Part shown: piece after piece, positions 45,968 to 54,021 of the stretch
Layout: every line of letters starts with the position of its first letter
Position numbering within the stretch: the first letter of the stretch is position 1
NCBI RefSeq assembly: GCF_000013365.1
Contig: NC_007778.1
Span: 2,294,001 to 2,358,000, forward strand
Reading direction: 5' to 3'
Length of the DNA stretch: 64,000 bases
Source: Rhodopseudomonas palustris HaA2
GTDB taxonomy: Bacteria > Pseudomonadota > Alphaproteobacteria > Rhizobiales > Xanthobacteraceae
Position numbers and translations under genes: made by a program
Notes under the pieces: model-generated
What the model was told of the DNA's origin: nothing
Databases searched by the model: none
The model's input: only the letters and a program-made list of their open reading frames with translations

Positions 45968-47161
45968 ATGACAACACCGACCGGGCCGCTCGCCGGCATC
46001 CGCATTCTCGATCTGACCAGCGTATTGTTCGGCCCCTATGCGGCGCAGATTCTCGGCGACTGGGGCGCCGACGTGATCAAGGTCGAGTCGCTGGCCGGCG
46101 ACATGTGGCGCTACTCGGGCGCGTTCCGCCATCGCGGCATGGGCGGCCAGTTCATGGCAGTGAACCGCAACAAGCGCAGCCTCGCGCTCGACCTCAAGCA
46201 TCCGCACGGCAAGGCGGCGCTGCGGCGGCTGATCCCGGGCGCCGACGTGCTGCTCAGCAATGTGCGCCCCGCCGCGATGGCGCGGCTCGGATTCGGCTAC
46301 GAGGACTGTTGCGCGTTGAACCCGCGGCTGATCTATGCGGCGGCGACCGGCTTCGGTCAGGACGGGCCGTGGGCGGCGCGGCCGGCGTTCGACGAGATCA
46401 TCCAGGCGGCGTCGGGGCTGGCGTCATCGATCGGCTCGGACGACGAACCGCATTTCGTGCCGAGCCTCATCGGCGACAAGATCTGCGGCCAGGCGCTCGC
46501 CGGCGCGGTGTCGGCGGCGCTGTTCAGTCGCGAGCGAACCGGCCGCGGCCAATTCGTCGAAGTGCCGATGCTGGAGACCATCGCCGGCTTCAACAGCATC
46601 GAGATGCTCGGCGGCTATGCGTTCGATCCGCCGATCGGCCCCGCCGGTTACAAGCGGATGAAGGAGCGCAGGCCGGTCCGCACCAAGGACGGCTGGATGA
46701 CGATGCTGCCGTATTCCGGCGACAATTGGTGCGCGTTCTTCACCGCGGTCGGCCGCGCCGAACTGATCGACGAATTGCAGGTGCGCGATCCGGTGGCGCG
46801 CGCCGAGAACATCGACCGGATCTACGCGGCGATGAACGAGATCGCGCCGAGCCGCACCACCGCGGAGTGGGAAGAGCTGCTGCTGCGGCTCGACGTGCCG
46901 CACACTTCGTTTGCGAGGATCAGCGAGGTCGCCGAGCAGGAGCACCTCAAGGCGGTCGATTACTTCGCCGCGATCGACCATCCGAGCGAAGGCCGGATCC
47001 GTCAGGCGCGCCCCGCGACTAAATTTTCCGAAGAGCCCCCCAGCCTGCACCGCCCGACCCCACGCCTCGGCGAGCACTCGCGCGAGGTGCTGCTGGAGGC
47101 CGGCTACAGCGATGACGAGATCGATGCGCTGGTCGATGCCGGCGCGGTCGGGGAGGGGTGA
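45968..47161 (+). CDS. Family III (CaiB/BaiF) CoA-transferase
   Basis: The 397-residue protein begins GPLAGIRILDLTSVLFGPYAAQILGDWGADVIKVE, the canonical CaiB/BaiF N-terminus. It contains the putative catalytic aspartate region RPAFDEIIQAASGLASSIG (~140-158) and the C-terminal HPSEGRIRQARPATKFSEEPPSLHRPTPRLGEHSREVLLEAGYSDDEIDAL. These enzymes move CoA between organic acids (formyl-, carnitine-, benzylsuccinyl- and other types). The acid used here is unknown. The ATG at 45968 begins the conserved part. It appears monocistronic. Confidence 0.88.
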   Translation: MTTPTGPLAGIRILDLTSVLFGPYAAQILGDWGADVIKVESLAGDMWRYSGAFRHRGMGGQFMAVNRNKRSLALDLKHPHGKAALRRLIPGADVLLSNVRPAAMARLGFGYEDCCALNPRLIYAAATGFGQDGPWAARPAFDEIIQAASGLASSIGSDDEPHFVPSLIGDKICGQALAGAVSAALFSRERTGRGQFVEVPMLETIAGFNSIEMLGGYAFDPPIGPAGYKRMKERRPVRTKDGWMTMLPYSGDNWCAFFTAVGRAELIDELQVRDPVARAENIDRIYAAMNEIAPSRTTAEWEELLLRLDVPHTSFARISEVAEQEHLKAVDYFAAIDHPSEGRIRQARPATKFSEEPPSLHRPTPRLGEHSREVLLEAGYSDDEIDALVDAGAVGEG

Positions 47162-47216
47162 GCGAGTAAGTTACCACGACCGACCATTCAGCCGCCGCAT
47201 CCGCAACGAGTCGTCC

Positions 47217-47320
47217 CCGCGCAGGCGGGGACCCATAACCCCCGGCTTGGCAAGCTAAAGATGGCCTCAGCCGCAGCGGGCAATGGAGACGCTGCGGCGT
47301 ATGGGTTCCCGCCTGCGCGG
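47217..47320. repeat. ~104-bp imperfect palindrome (MITE-like element)
   Basis: The arms 47217-47237 and 47300-47320 are 21 bases long and complementary at 20 positions (CCGCGCAGGCGGGGACCCATA against its complement with one change). Inside, CCGCAGCG and CGCTGCGG (about 47271-47297) form another stem, and each outer arm has a GTCCCCGC/GCGGGGAC-type mini-hairpin. No coding content. It looks like a non-autonomous mobile repeat. Confidence 0.8.
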
Positions 47321-47449
47321 CAGCAATCGCCTATGGAATTCGAGGCTCTTGCACCGGGCTCTCTTCACCCTCTCCTTCGAGGGGGAGGGTGATGCGCGCC
47401 GCGAGCGCGAACGTTCAGATGCGATCGCCCTGGCCTGCGCGGGGACCAC

Positions 47450-47621
47450 ATGCTCGATCTCCACGAGGAAGGGCTGGTGCTGGCGGAGATCGATCTCGGC
47501 CTGATCGCATTCGCCAAGGCCTCGGTCGACCCCGTGGGCCACGATGCACGGCCGGACGTGACCCGGCTGCTGTTCAACAACAAGCCAGCCCGCCACGTCG
47601 AATACTTCTCGGTGCCGGCGA
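47450..47621 (+). pseudogene. C-terminal remnant of a nitrilase-family hydrolase
   Basis: The frame reads EEGLVLAEIDLGLIAFAKASVDPVGHDARPDVTRLLFNNKPARHVEY, which matches the C-terminal end of carbon-nitrogen hydrolases (the VGHYARPDVTRL motif). The catalytic Glu-Lys-Cys part is absent, and after residue ~60 the frame degenerates into Arg-rich sequence. Only the last ~55 codons of the ancestral gene survive, between two repeat-rich segments. Confidence 0.65.
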
Positions 47622-48037
47622 GGCGGGGCCGATGGCGGCGCTCGATCCGGCCGCCGGTTAGGAGAGGGCGGCGGCGCGCACAACGCCATGCGGCGCGCCA
47701 GCGCTCCTCACGCACACTGAGTATGGCGATCCCGCCGCGTCATCAGATGAAATGGAACCAGGGTGACCCCTACGCGCCGCCTGGCCAGCATCATGACGAG
47801 ATTGGCCGAAGGTCCCTTGGCGTATAGAAAAGGTATGTTACAGTTACGGCGCTTTGACGGAAGTGATACTCGGAAATTTTTCTTACGATTGTTTTGTTCA
47901 GCGAAAGCACCTTCGGAAGAGGTGCCGCCCCAACTACTCCGCGAAGAACGCTCTGCGAGAGACCGTTACGCGACCGTGATGAAAGTCACGATCGTCGACC
48001 CGTCGTCATGCAGACACTCAACATCAGGGAGGTGGGA
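47622..48037. other. Gene-free, partly AT-rich stretch
   Basis: No credible coding region is seen here. Bases ~47815-47900 are clearly AT-richer than the surroundings (for example GAAATTTTTCTTACGATTG) and probably hold the promoter of the following unknown gene pair. The composition suggests acquired DNA. Confidence 0.5.
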
Positions 48038-48568
48038 ATGAATTCGGATATCAAGCTGGACTCCGAGGGAACCGGGTGGGTCACCATCGAATCCAACGTG
48101 CTGAAGGTGAACGCGAGTGATCTGATGTTGGACAGCAGCGCTCGCCGCAGCAGCGCGGAAGGACACCGGCGCGCGCTGGTCCACGACGAAAGCGACGGCC
48201 TCACCCTCAATTTCGCCGGCGACTATCCGGGCAACGTCACGATCGAAGGCGGCGCCAATATTCGTGGCCCGACCAGAATCAAGGGTGACGGGCGGATTGA
48301 AGGCCGCGCCCAGATCGACGGCGGATTGAGCGTCCGTGGTCGACTGCGGCTGCACAGAATCGACTCTCCCGACAACGCGTTGCCGCGCACCGGCAATGTC
48401 GGCGACATCATCGTCGTTCAGAATGCAACGATCACGCCGGAGGCCTTGTTGAATGATGTCAGCCTCTGGATCTGTATCGGAAAACGTATCGGGCTGGGCC
48501 AGGGCGACGAAGTCTACTGGCAGCCGCTGTCCGCAGGCGCACCCGTCGCAGGAACGCGTGATGACTGA
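48038..48568 (+). CDS. Unrecognised protein with a beta-helix-like repetitive region
   Basis: The 176-residue protein has no signal peptide or membrane helix. Its middle (NFAGDYPGNVTIEGGANIRGPTRIKGDGRIEGRAQIDGGLSVRGRLRLHRI, ~65-115) alternates Gly and hydrophobic/charged residues in short steps, as in right-handed beta-helix or bactofilin-like proteins. I do not recognise the family. ATG 48038 follows AGGGAGGTGGG; an in-frame ATG at 48008 is an alternative. The next gene begins 53 bases on with its own ribosome-binding site, so they probably act together. Confidence 0.6.
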   Translation: MNSDIKLDSEGTGWVTIESNVLKVNASDLMLDSSARRSSAEGHRRALVHDESDGLTLNFAGDYPGNVTIEGGANIRGPTRIKGDGRIEGRAQIDGGLSVRGRLRLHRIDSPDNALPRTGNVGDIIVVQNATITPEALLNDVSLWICIGKRIGLGQGDEVYWQPLSAGAPVAGTRDD

Positions 48569-48621
48569 TGCGAGATCACCGATCACAACCATTGGATTGA
48601 AGATCTGGACGGAGGACCAAG

Positions 48622-49443
48622 ATGGCTCTCTTCGGTTTCCGGTTGCAAACGCTTGCGACCATTTCACTCCGTAGCCGCCACACCGATGACGATATCATCA
48701 CGTTCGCCGTCGCCATCAACGAGGTGGTGCGTGGGCAATGCTCTGGCCGATCGGCGGCGTTCGGAGGCGGCACCATCGACATGGCGTTCGTCCCCGCAAC
48801 GGTCGGTACTGGAAGTTGGGATCGCGATTTTCTCGTCGGACCTTTCGATATCGAGCCCGAGGACAGCATCCGCGTGTTCTATTCGGTGACCAATATCGGA
48901 GACACGCAGATTCCCGATCCGAAAGCCGAGAAGCTTCAGATCGAAATCATGGACAAAATGTTGGTCGCGGCGGTCGGCTTCGTCGCCGGCCCGGCTGGTC
49001 TCGCCTTGGGCGTGATCGGCGAAATACTGGGAAAAGCGCTGGGACTGATTCCAAGTCCGATCGCGACAGCTCTCGGTTGGAAGCCGAACGGGCCCTGCAA
49101 CGGCGTCGTGCTCGGCGGCGGCGTGGACTTCACTGGCACGGGACTCGGGCAACTCGAATTCGTCGATCGCCCATCTCTTCCTTCGGGCGTCGGGCCGGAA
49201 CAGGCCAGCAAGGTCACCCGTCACTACGACGACGAGGCCACCCACGACATCGAGAAGTGCGGAGCGATCGCGCAAACGGATCTGACGTTCGAAGTGATGA
49301 AGTTCGCCCGCGTGGTTTCGGTCCGCGCCCACGCATCACGTCGAAGGCCGACGGCTCCGCAACTTCGTGACGGGCTTCGCCAGTTGCGGCCGAACGCCGG
49401 CCCGGTCGGCGTGCGTCAGTTGTTGGGACTGCAGGCGATCTAA
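48622..49443 (+). CDS. Unrecognised 273-residue protein
   Basis: The first ~95 residues look like a beta-rich domain (LFGFRLQTLATISLRSRHTDDDIITFAVAINEVVRG...). A hydrophobic Gly/Ala stretch (MLVAAVGFVAGPAGLALGVIGEILGKALGLIPSPIATALGW, ~113-153) could insert into membrane. The last ~45 residues turn Arg-rich (RAHASRRRPTAPQLRDGLRQLRPNAG), perhaps from a late frameshift. No family is recognised. GGAGGACC precedes the ATG. It follows the beta-helix-like gene and is probably co-transcribed. Confidence 0.6.
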   Translation: MALFGFRLQTLATISLRSRHTDDDIITFAVAINEVVRGQCSGRSAAFGGGTIDMAFVPATVGTGSWDRDFLVGPFDIEPEDSIRVFYSVTNIGDTQIPDPKAEKLQIEIMDKMLVAAVGFVAGPAGLALGVIGEILGKALGLIPSPIATALGWKPNGPCNGVVLGGGVDFTGTGLGQLEFVDRPSLPSGVGPEQASKVTRHYDDEATHDIEKCGAIAQTDLTFEVMKFARVVSVRAHASRRRPTAPQLRDGLRQLRPNAGPVGVRQLLGLQAI

Positions 49444-49520
49444 GAGTAGCGCGCGCCGGATGCGCCTGGGCCACGCGTGGCCGAACTCCGTTTCGGTGCG
49501 CGGCGCGCTCCGGCGAGACA

Positions 49521-50201
49521 TTATTCGAAGTCCCGTCGCCGCTTCCGCCGCCCCCTGCCGCTATAGCCGAGGTCGGTTTCCTCCGCCGGGCGTTTCGCGG
49601 CCGTCAGCAGGTCCATCGCCTCCTGCGGGATGTGTTCGAGGTCGACGCCGCCGCGGCGCATCTCCTTCAGGGCGGTGCGGATGGCCTCGTCTTCCGACAG
49701 CCAGTCGGCGATGGTGCGCGTCCGGTCAGCGGGCTCGCGGCGGCGGCGCCGGCGGCCCATCGCTTCCAGTCGCGCCATCTTCAGCACCTGCAACGCCTGC
49801 ATCAGCCGGTCGACATCGGTGCCGGCGTCGGCCTCGAGCCTGACGACCATCTGCTCGGCGAGCTGGCGCAGCCGCTCGGCCAGCGTCCGCAATTTCAGCT
49901 TCTGGCTGGCGCGCGCGGTCGGCATTCGGTCGGTGGCGCGCGGCGCGAAGGGCGGGCGCGTCCAGGCGCCGTCGCGGCTCCAGCGGCTGATGCTGGCGCG
50001 GCCGACGCCGGTCCTGGCGCTGATCTGGCTGTAGGTCAGCTCGGTCTGTTCGATCAGCCGGCGCACCTCCGCCGCCTTGGCGTCGGTATGCGGCCGCCGC
50101 GATCCGCGCGGGCGCCCGCCGGGGATCGGCGGCGGCGAATCCGACTTCGGGTCGGGCGTGACGCGGAGACGGATGATGGAGGGTTCGAATGGATATCGCA
50201 T
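49521..50201 (-). CDS. HTH protein, terminase-small-subunit-like
   Basis: The 226-residue basic protein has one helix-turn-helix (TDAKAAEVRRLIEQTELTYSQISARTGVGRASISRWSRDGAW, ~40-85), reminiscent of phage terminase small subunits and Hin-type resolvase HTHs. A helical region (LKLRTLAERLRQLAEQMVVRLEADAGTDVDRLMQALQVLKMARLEAMGRR) and a very basic C-terminus follow. No other phage genes are near. It diverges from the biosynthetic operon and could be its regulator. ATG 50201 is preferred; an upstream extension to 50333 reads Cys/Arg-rich non-conserved sequence. Confidence 0.6.
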   Translation of the reverse strand: MRYPFEPSIIRLRVTPDPKSDSPPPIPGGRPRGSRRPHTDAKAAEVRRLIEQTELTYSQISARTGVGRASISRWSRDGAWTRPPFAPRATDRMPTARASQKLKLRTLAERLRQLAEQMVVRLEADAGTDVDRLMQALQVLKMARLEAMGRRRRRREPADRTRTIADWLSEDEAIRTALKEMRRGGVDLEHIPQEAMDLLTAAKRPAEETDLGYSGRGRRKRRRDFE

Positions 50202-50377
50202 AACAAGGAATATAAACCTAGTTCGTGCGCTTGGCAAGTCCGGCTGACGTGCGCCGCGCGTTTGCGGCCGGACGCGGTCCGCGTGTGCCGCACAGAAACA
50301 CTCTTTCAAGTTGTGCAATTTCGAGTTATACAATCATGGGTTGCATCATCGACCCGCGCAAACTCATGGAGGACACG

Positions 50378-50560
50378 ATGTCTGGCAGTGCGGAAGAAGG
50401 CGTGCAGATCGAACGGTCCAAGGAGCATCTCGAGGGGCTGCAGCAATTCCATTCGGCGCTCGAGAAGCTGCACACCGCCGAAGCGGAGCTGGCGCGCCTG
50501 CGCGTCGACCTGCTGTCGCGCGGCGTCGACCTCGACGTCTGCGACGAGCTCCACTGGTAG
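50378..50560 (+). CDS. Small helical peptide, possible precursor or carrier
   Basis: This 60-residue acidic peptide starts MSGSAEEGVQIERSKEHLEGL, is predicted helical by composition and ends VDLDVCDELHW, with a single cysteine and C-terminal Trp. The ATG at 50378 follows GGAGG (50368-50372). Upstream ATGs at 50366 and 50336 are in frame. It is the first plus-strand gene before the biosynthetic operon, 166 bases ahead of the desaturase. The leader-like charged helix plus short C-terminal core would fit a RiPP precursor, but a small regulatory or scaffold protein is equally possible. A weak promoter-like pair (TTTCAA, 17 bases, TATACA) lies near 50304-50330. Confidence 0.5.
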   Translation: MSGSAEEGVQIERSKEHLEGLQQFHSALEKLHTAEAELARLRVDLLSRGVDLDVCDELHW

Positions 50561-50726
50561 GCGGGCTCGCCCGCCCGCGGCGCCACGCGCCGGCCGCCTC
50601 TCGCGTGCGGGCGGTGGCTGCGGGTGGCGCCGCGCCGGGCCGCGCGGCCGCGGGCGATGATCAAGGCCCGCCGAGCGCGATGATCTCACCAACGACGCGC
50701 CGTCCGACATTGCGGAGGAGTTCGTC

Positions 50727-51638
50727 ATGCCGAGCCGTGTCCCGTCCAACCCGCATGCGCCGCTCAGGCTCGCCATCTATCTCGGCGCGATCGTTGCGCT
50801 GCTCGCGGCGATCGTCGTCGTGCCGGGGACGGCGGCCGGGATCGCAGCGGCGCTGCTGCTGGGGATCGTCTACGCCCACGGCCTCGAACTGCAGCACGAG
50901 ACGCTGCACGGCATCTTCCTCGCGACCGAGGCCGGCAACCGGCTCGCCGGCTCGCTGCTCGGCCTGCCGATGCTCACCACCTTCACCGACACCCGCGTCC
51001 GCCACCTGCATCATCACCGCTATGTCGGCACGCCGCAGGATGTGTTCGACCGCAGCTGCGCGGATTTCTCGAACCGGCGCGCGCTGCTCGGCCATGTCTT
51101 CGCGGCGACGCGGCTGCGCGATTTCATCGGCGCCACGGCGACGCTGCTGTCCGGGCGCCGGCACGATGTGCTCAAGGCCCCTGCGCGCGATCGGGCGAGG
51201 ACCGAGTTCGTCGCCACCGCGCTGATCCTGCTCGCGCTGCTCGCGCTCGCGGCGCTGATCGATCCGCGGCTGTTGCTGTGGGGCTGGATCGTGCCGGCGC
51301 TGATCGTCGCGCCGGCCGTGCACTTCCTGATGACGGTGCACGAACATATCGGCCGGCCGCGGCTGACGCGCCGGATCACCGAGAATTCGCGCAGCTACCG
51401 GGCGCCGGCGTGGTGGAACTATCTGGTCCACTACGACAATTATCACATCGAGCATCATCTGGAACCCGGCCTGCCGTTCCCGCAACTGCCCGCCTTCCAC
51501 GCCGAGCGTCGCCGCGCCGGCGCCGACAGCCTGACCTTGTCGCAGGCGATGGCCGAGACGGCGCGCGGCATCGCCGCGTGCCTGCGCGCATCCGCATCCA
51601 CCGCAACGCGAACGGAGCCGCCGCGATGTGCGCCATAG
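50727..51638 (+). CDS. Membrane fatty-acid desaturase
   Basis: The 303-residue integral membrane di-iron enzyme has three histidine boxes: HGLELQHETLHG (~51-62), RHLHHHR (~92-98) and HYDNYHIEHHLEPG (~236-249). Hydrophobic helices pair between boxes 1-2 and 2-3. It would introduce a double bond or hydroxyl into an acyl or related hydrophobic chain. Its last 13 bases overlap the asparagine synthetase gene, so it belongs to the biosynthetic operon. Confidence 0.88.
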   Translation: MPSRVPSNPHAPLRLAIYLGAIVALLAAIVVVPGTAAGIAAALLLGIVYAHGLELQHETLHGIFLATEAGNRLAGSLLGLPMLTTFTDTRVRHLHHHRYVGTPQDVFDRSCADFSNRRALLGHVFAATRLRDFIGATATLLSGRRHDVLKAPARDRARTEFVATALILLALLALAALIDPRLLLWGWIVPALIVAPAVHFLMTVHEHIGRPRLTRRITENSRSYRAPAWWNYLVHYDNYHIEHHLEPGLPFPQLPAFHAERRRAGADSLTLSQAMAETARGIAACLRASASTATRTEPPRCAP

Positions 51639-53374
51639 CCGGACTCGTCTCGCTCGATGCGCCGCCGCACGTGCGGCCGATCCTCGACGCCATCCGCCAT
51701 CGCGGCCCGGATGGGCTCGGCACGCATCGCGACGGCGCCTGCGAGATCGGCGCGGCGCGGCTCGCGATCGTCGATCCCGAACGCGGCGCGCAGCCGATGC
51801 GCGATCCGCTGTCGCAGACCGCGGTCGCGTTCAACGGCGAGATCTACAACGCCGACGAATTGCGCCGCATGCTGATCGCGCGCGGGCACCGCTTCGCGAC
51901 GCGCTGCGACACGGAAGTGGTGCTGCGCGGCTTCCTCGAATGGGGGCTGGATCTGCCAACGCATCTGTCCGGCATGTACGCGATCGCGGTGCTGGAACGC
52001 GGGCGGCTGACGCTGATCCGCGATCCGCTCGGCATCAAGCCGCTGCGCTATGCGCAGCGCGGCGCGCAATTCGCGTTCGCCTCGGAGGCCAAGGCGCTGC
52101 TGCGCTGGTTCGGCCCGCCGCGTCTCGACGAGACGGCGTTGGCCGATTTCATCGCGATCGGCTATCCGACCGGCCGCCACACCTTCTTCGCCGGGATCTC
52201 GACGCTGCCGCCCGGCCATCTGCTGACGGTAAACTGGGGGCAGGGGCTGCACGTCGCCGAGCCGCGGCCGTATCAACTACGCACCCCGCCGCCGCAGTTG
52301 CAATTGTGCGAGGACGAGGCCGAACTCGCTTTCGTCGACGCGCTGCTGGCGGCGACGAACAGCCATCTGCAGGCCGACACCGAGGTCGTGGCGGTGCTGT
52401 CCGGCGGCATCGATTCCGCGATGCTGGCCTGCACCGCGGCGGAACTGTCGGGCCGCAGGCTGCGCACCTTCACCGTCGCCGACACCGCCGAGCATCCCGA
52501 CGCCGTCGCCGCCGCGCGCGTGGCGCGGGCGATCGGCGCCGATCACACGCTGCTGACCTTCGGCTTCGACGATTACCTCGCGGCAATTCCGGCGACCATC
52601 GCGGCGGTCGAGGCGCCCGATCTGCATGCCGGGCCGTTCTTCCATCTGCTGTGCCAGGTGATCGGCGGCTGCGCCAAAGTCTGCCTCAACGGCGAAGGCG
52701 CCGACGAGACGCTCGGCGGCTACTACGATCCGGCCGGGACGATCGCCACGCTCACCGACGGCCAGGCGCGCGCGCAGGCCGCGGGGCTCGTTCCCAGCGA
52801 CCGCGCCTGCGCCATTCGCGACGGCCTGCTCGAAGCCGCCGCGAAAGGCGCCGCCGGCATCCGCGCCACGCTCGACATTTCGCTGCAGGATCTGCTGGAG
52901 CGCGCCCAGCTCGATCCGGTGGATCATCTGTCGATGGCCGCGGGCGTCGAGATGCGGGTGCCCTATCTCGACCCCGTGGTGCAGGCGGTGGTGCGGCGCG
53001 TGCCGCCGGGCGAGATCGTCGATACGTCGCTCGGCATCACCAAGCGGCTGCTGCGCCGCGCCGCGGTGCGCCGCCACGGCGCGCATCTGCTCGACAGCGC
53101 GCTGCGCGCCAAGATGATGATGCCGCACGCCTCCGGCGGCCACGCCGCGCGCTTTGCCCAGGCCTGCGATCACGCGGTGCCCGACGACGCGCTGCGTCGT
53201 CTGCCGTTCGGCGCGGGCTTCGCCAGCAAGACCGATGTCGTGCTGTTCGAACTGTTCCGCCGGATCCATCTCGACGGCGGCGGCGCTGCAGTGAAAATCG
53301 ACGACGTGTTCGCCGAGATCGCCGGATCGTCGCGCGCCGGCGCGAGCGCGATCGCGCAGGCGGCCGCGTCATGA
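51626..53374 (+). CDS. Asparagine synthetase (glutamine-hydrolysing) family protein
   Basis: The 582-residue protein is an intact class II glutamine amidotransferase. Cys2 follows the initiator Met (MCAIAGLVSL), with RHRGPDG and FNGEIYN conserved. An ATP-pyrophosphatase domain has SGGIDSAM (~259-266), LNGEGADETLGGYY and MRVPYLDPVVQAVV. It would amidate a carboxylate using glutamine and ATP. In natural-product clusters such enzymes often act on pathway intermediates rather than aspartate. The intact glutaminase domain argues against a lasso-peptide cyclase, which has lost it. It overlaps its neighbours by 13 and 4 bases. Confidence 0.9.
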   Translation: MCAIAGLVSLDAPPHVRPILDAIRHRGPDGLGTHRDGACEIGAARLAIVDPERGAQPMRDPLSQTAVAFNGEIYNADELRRMLIARGHRFATRCDTEVVLRGFLEWGLDLPTHLSGMYAIAVLERGRLTLIRDPLGIKPLRYAQRGAQFAFASEAKALLRWFGPPRLDETALADFIAIGYPTGRHTFFAGISTLPPGHLLTVNWGQGLHVAEPRPYQLRTPPPQLQLCEDEAELAFVDALLAATNSHLQADTEVVAVLSGGIDSAMLACTAAELSGRRLRTFTVADTAEHPDAVAAARVARAIGADHTLLTFGFDDYLAAIPATIAAVEAPDLHAGPFFHLLCQVIGGCAKVCLNGEGADETLGGYYDPAGTIATLTDGQARAQAAGLVPSDRACAIRDGLLEAAAKGAAGIRATLDISLQDLLERAQLDPVDHLSMAAGVEMRVPYLDPVVQAVVRRVPPGEIVDTSLGITKRLLRRAAVRRHGAHLLDSALRAKMMMPHASGGHAARFAQACDHAVPDDALRRLPFGAGFASKTDVVLFELFRRIHLDGGGAAVKIDDVFAEIAGSSRAGASAIAQAAAS

Positions 53375-54021
53375 CCGCGGTGCTGTTCGATCTCGACGGC
53401 GTGCTGATCGATAGCTGGCAGGCGGTGGAAGCCGCCTTCCTCGCAGCCGCGGCCGACCACGCGCTCGACGGCCGCGCCCGGCTGTCCGACTTTCGCGCGC
53501 GGATGGGAATGCCGCTGGAAGCGATCGTCGCCGAGTTCGGCTTTCCCTCGGGCTTCCCCGCGGCGTTTCGCGCCGCCGCGCGTCTCCACGATCCCAAGGC
53601 CCGCGCATTTCCCGGCGTCGTGGCGATGTTGCAGCACATCCGCAGCGCCGGATTGAAGCTCGGCGTGGTGACCGGGAAGGATCGGCCGCGTACGCTGTCG
53701 ATCCTCGCCGCCACCGGCCTGATCGAGCTGGTCGACGCGGTCGTCACCGCCGACGATGCGCCGGGCAAGCCCGCGCCCGACGGGCTGTGGCTGTGCGAGC
53801 GCCGGCTCGGCGCCGGCGCGGCGCTGGCCTTCGTCGGCGACACCGCGATCGATCTGGCCGCCGCGCGCAATGCCGGGCGCATCGCGATGCTGGCGCATTG
53901 GGGCGGCGGCCCGCAGGTCACGGATCGCGCCGGCGTTATCGAGGTCGCAACGCCCGGCGAGGTCACCGACCTCGTCGTCGCGCTGGCGCAGGAGGCCCGC
54001 CGGCTGGAGCCGGCGCGATGA
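53371..54021 (+). CDS. HAD-superfamily phosphatase (RifM/phosphoglycolate-phosphatase type)
   Basis: The 216-residue hydrolase has motif I FDLDGVLIDSW (nucleophile Asp7, acid Asp9), motif II VVTGKDR, motif III lysine in GKPAPDGLW and motif IV FVGDTAIDLAAARNAG. The cap domain is of the C1 alpha-helical type. In the aminoshikimate pathway RifM is an HAD phosphatase of this kind that acts around kanosamine formation. Its presence beside RifL-, RifN- and RifK-like genes supports that role. Start and stop overlaps of 4 bases on both sides show coupling. Confidence 0.88.
   Translation: MTAVLFDLDGVLIDSWQAVEAAFLAAAADHALDGRARLSDFRARMGMPLEAIVAEFGFPSGFPAAFRAAARLHDPKARAFPGVVAMLQHIRSAGLKLGVVTGKDRPRTLSILAATGLIELVDAVVTADDAPGKPAPDGLWLCERRLGAGAALAFVGDTAIDLAAARNAGRIAMLAHWGGGPQVTDRAGVIEVATPGEVTDLVVALAQEARRLEPAR

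Noticed and set aside
49521-50201. Prophage boundary suggested by the terminase-small-subunit-like HTH
   Set aside because: No large terminase, portal, capsid or integrase gene and no attachment-site repeat were seen on either side.
51626-53374. Asparagine-synthetase-like gene read as a lasso-peptide cyclase
   Set aside because: The glutaminase domain with Cys2 is intact, and there is no transglutaminase-like B protein or typical lasso precursor nearby.
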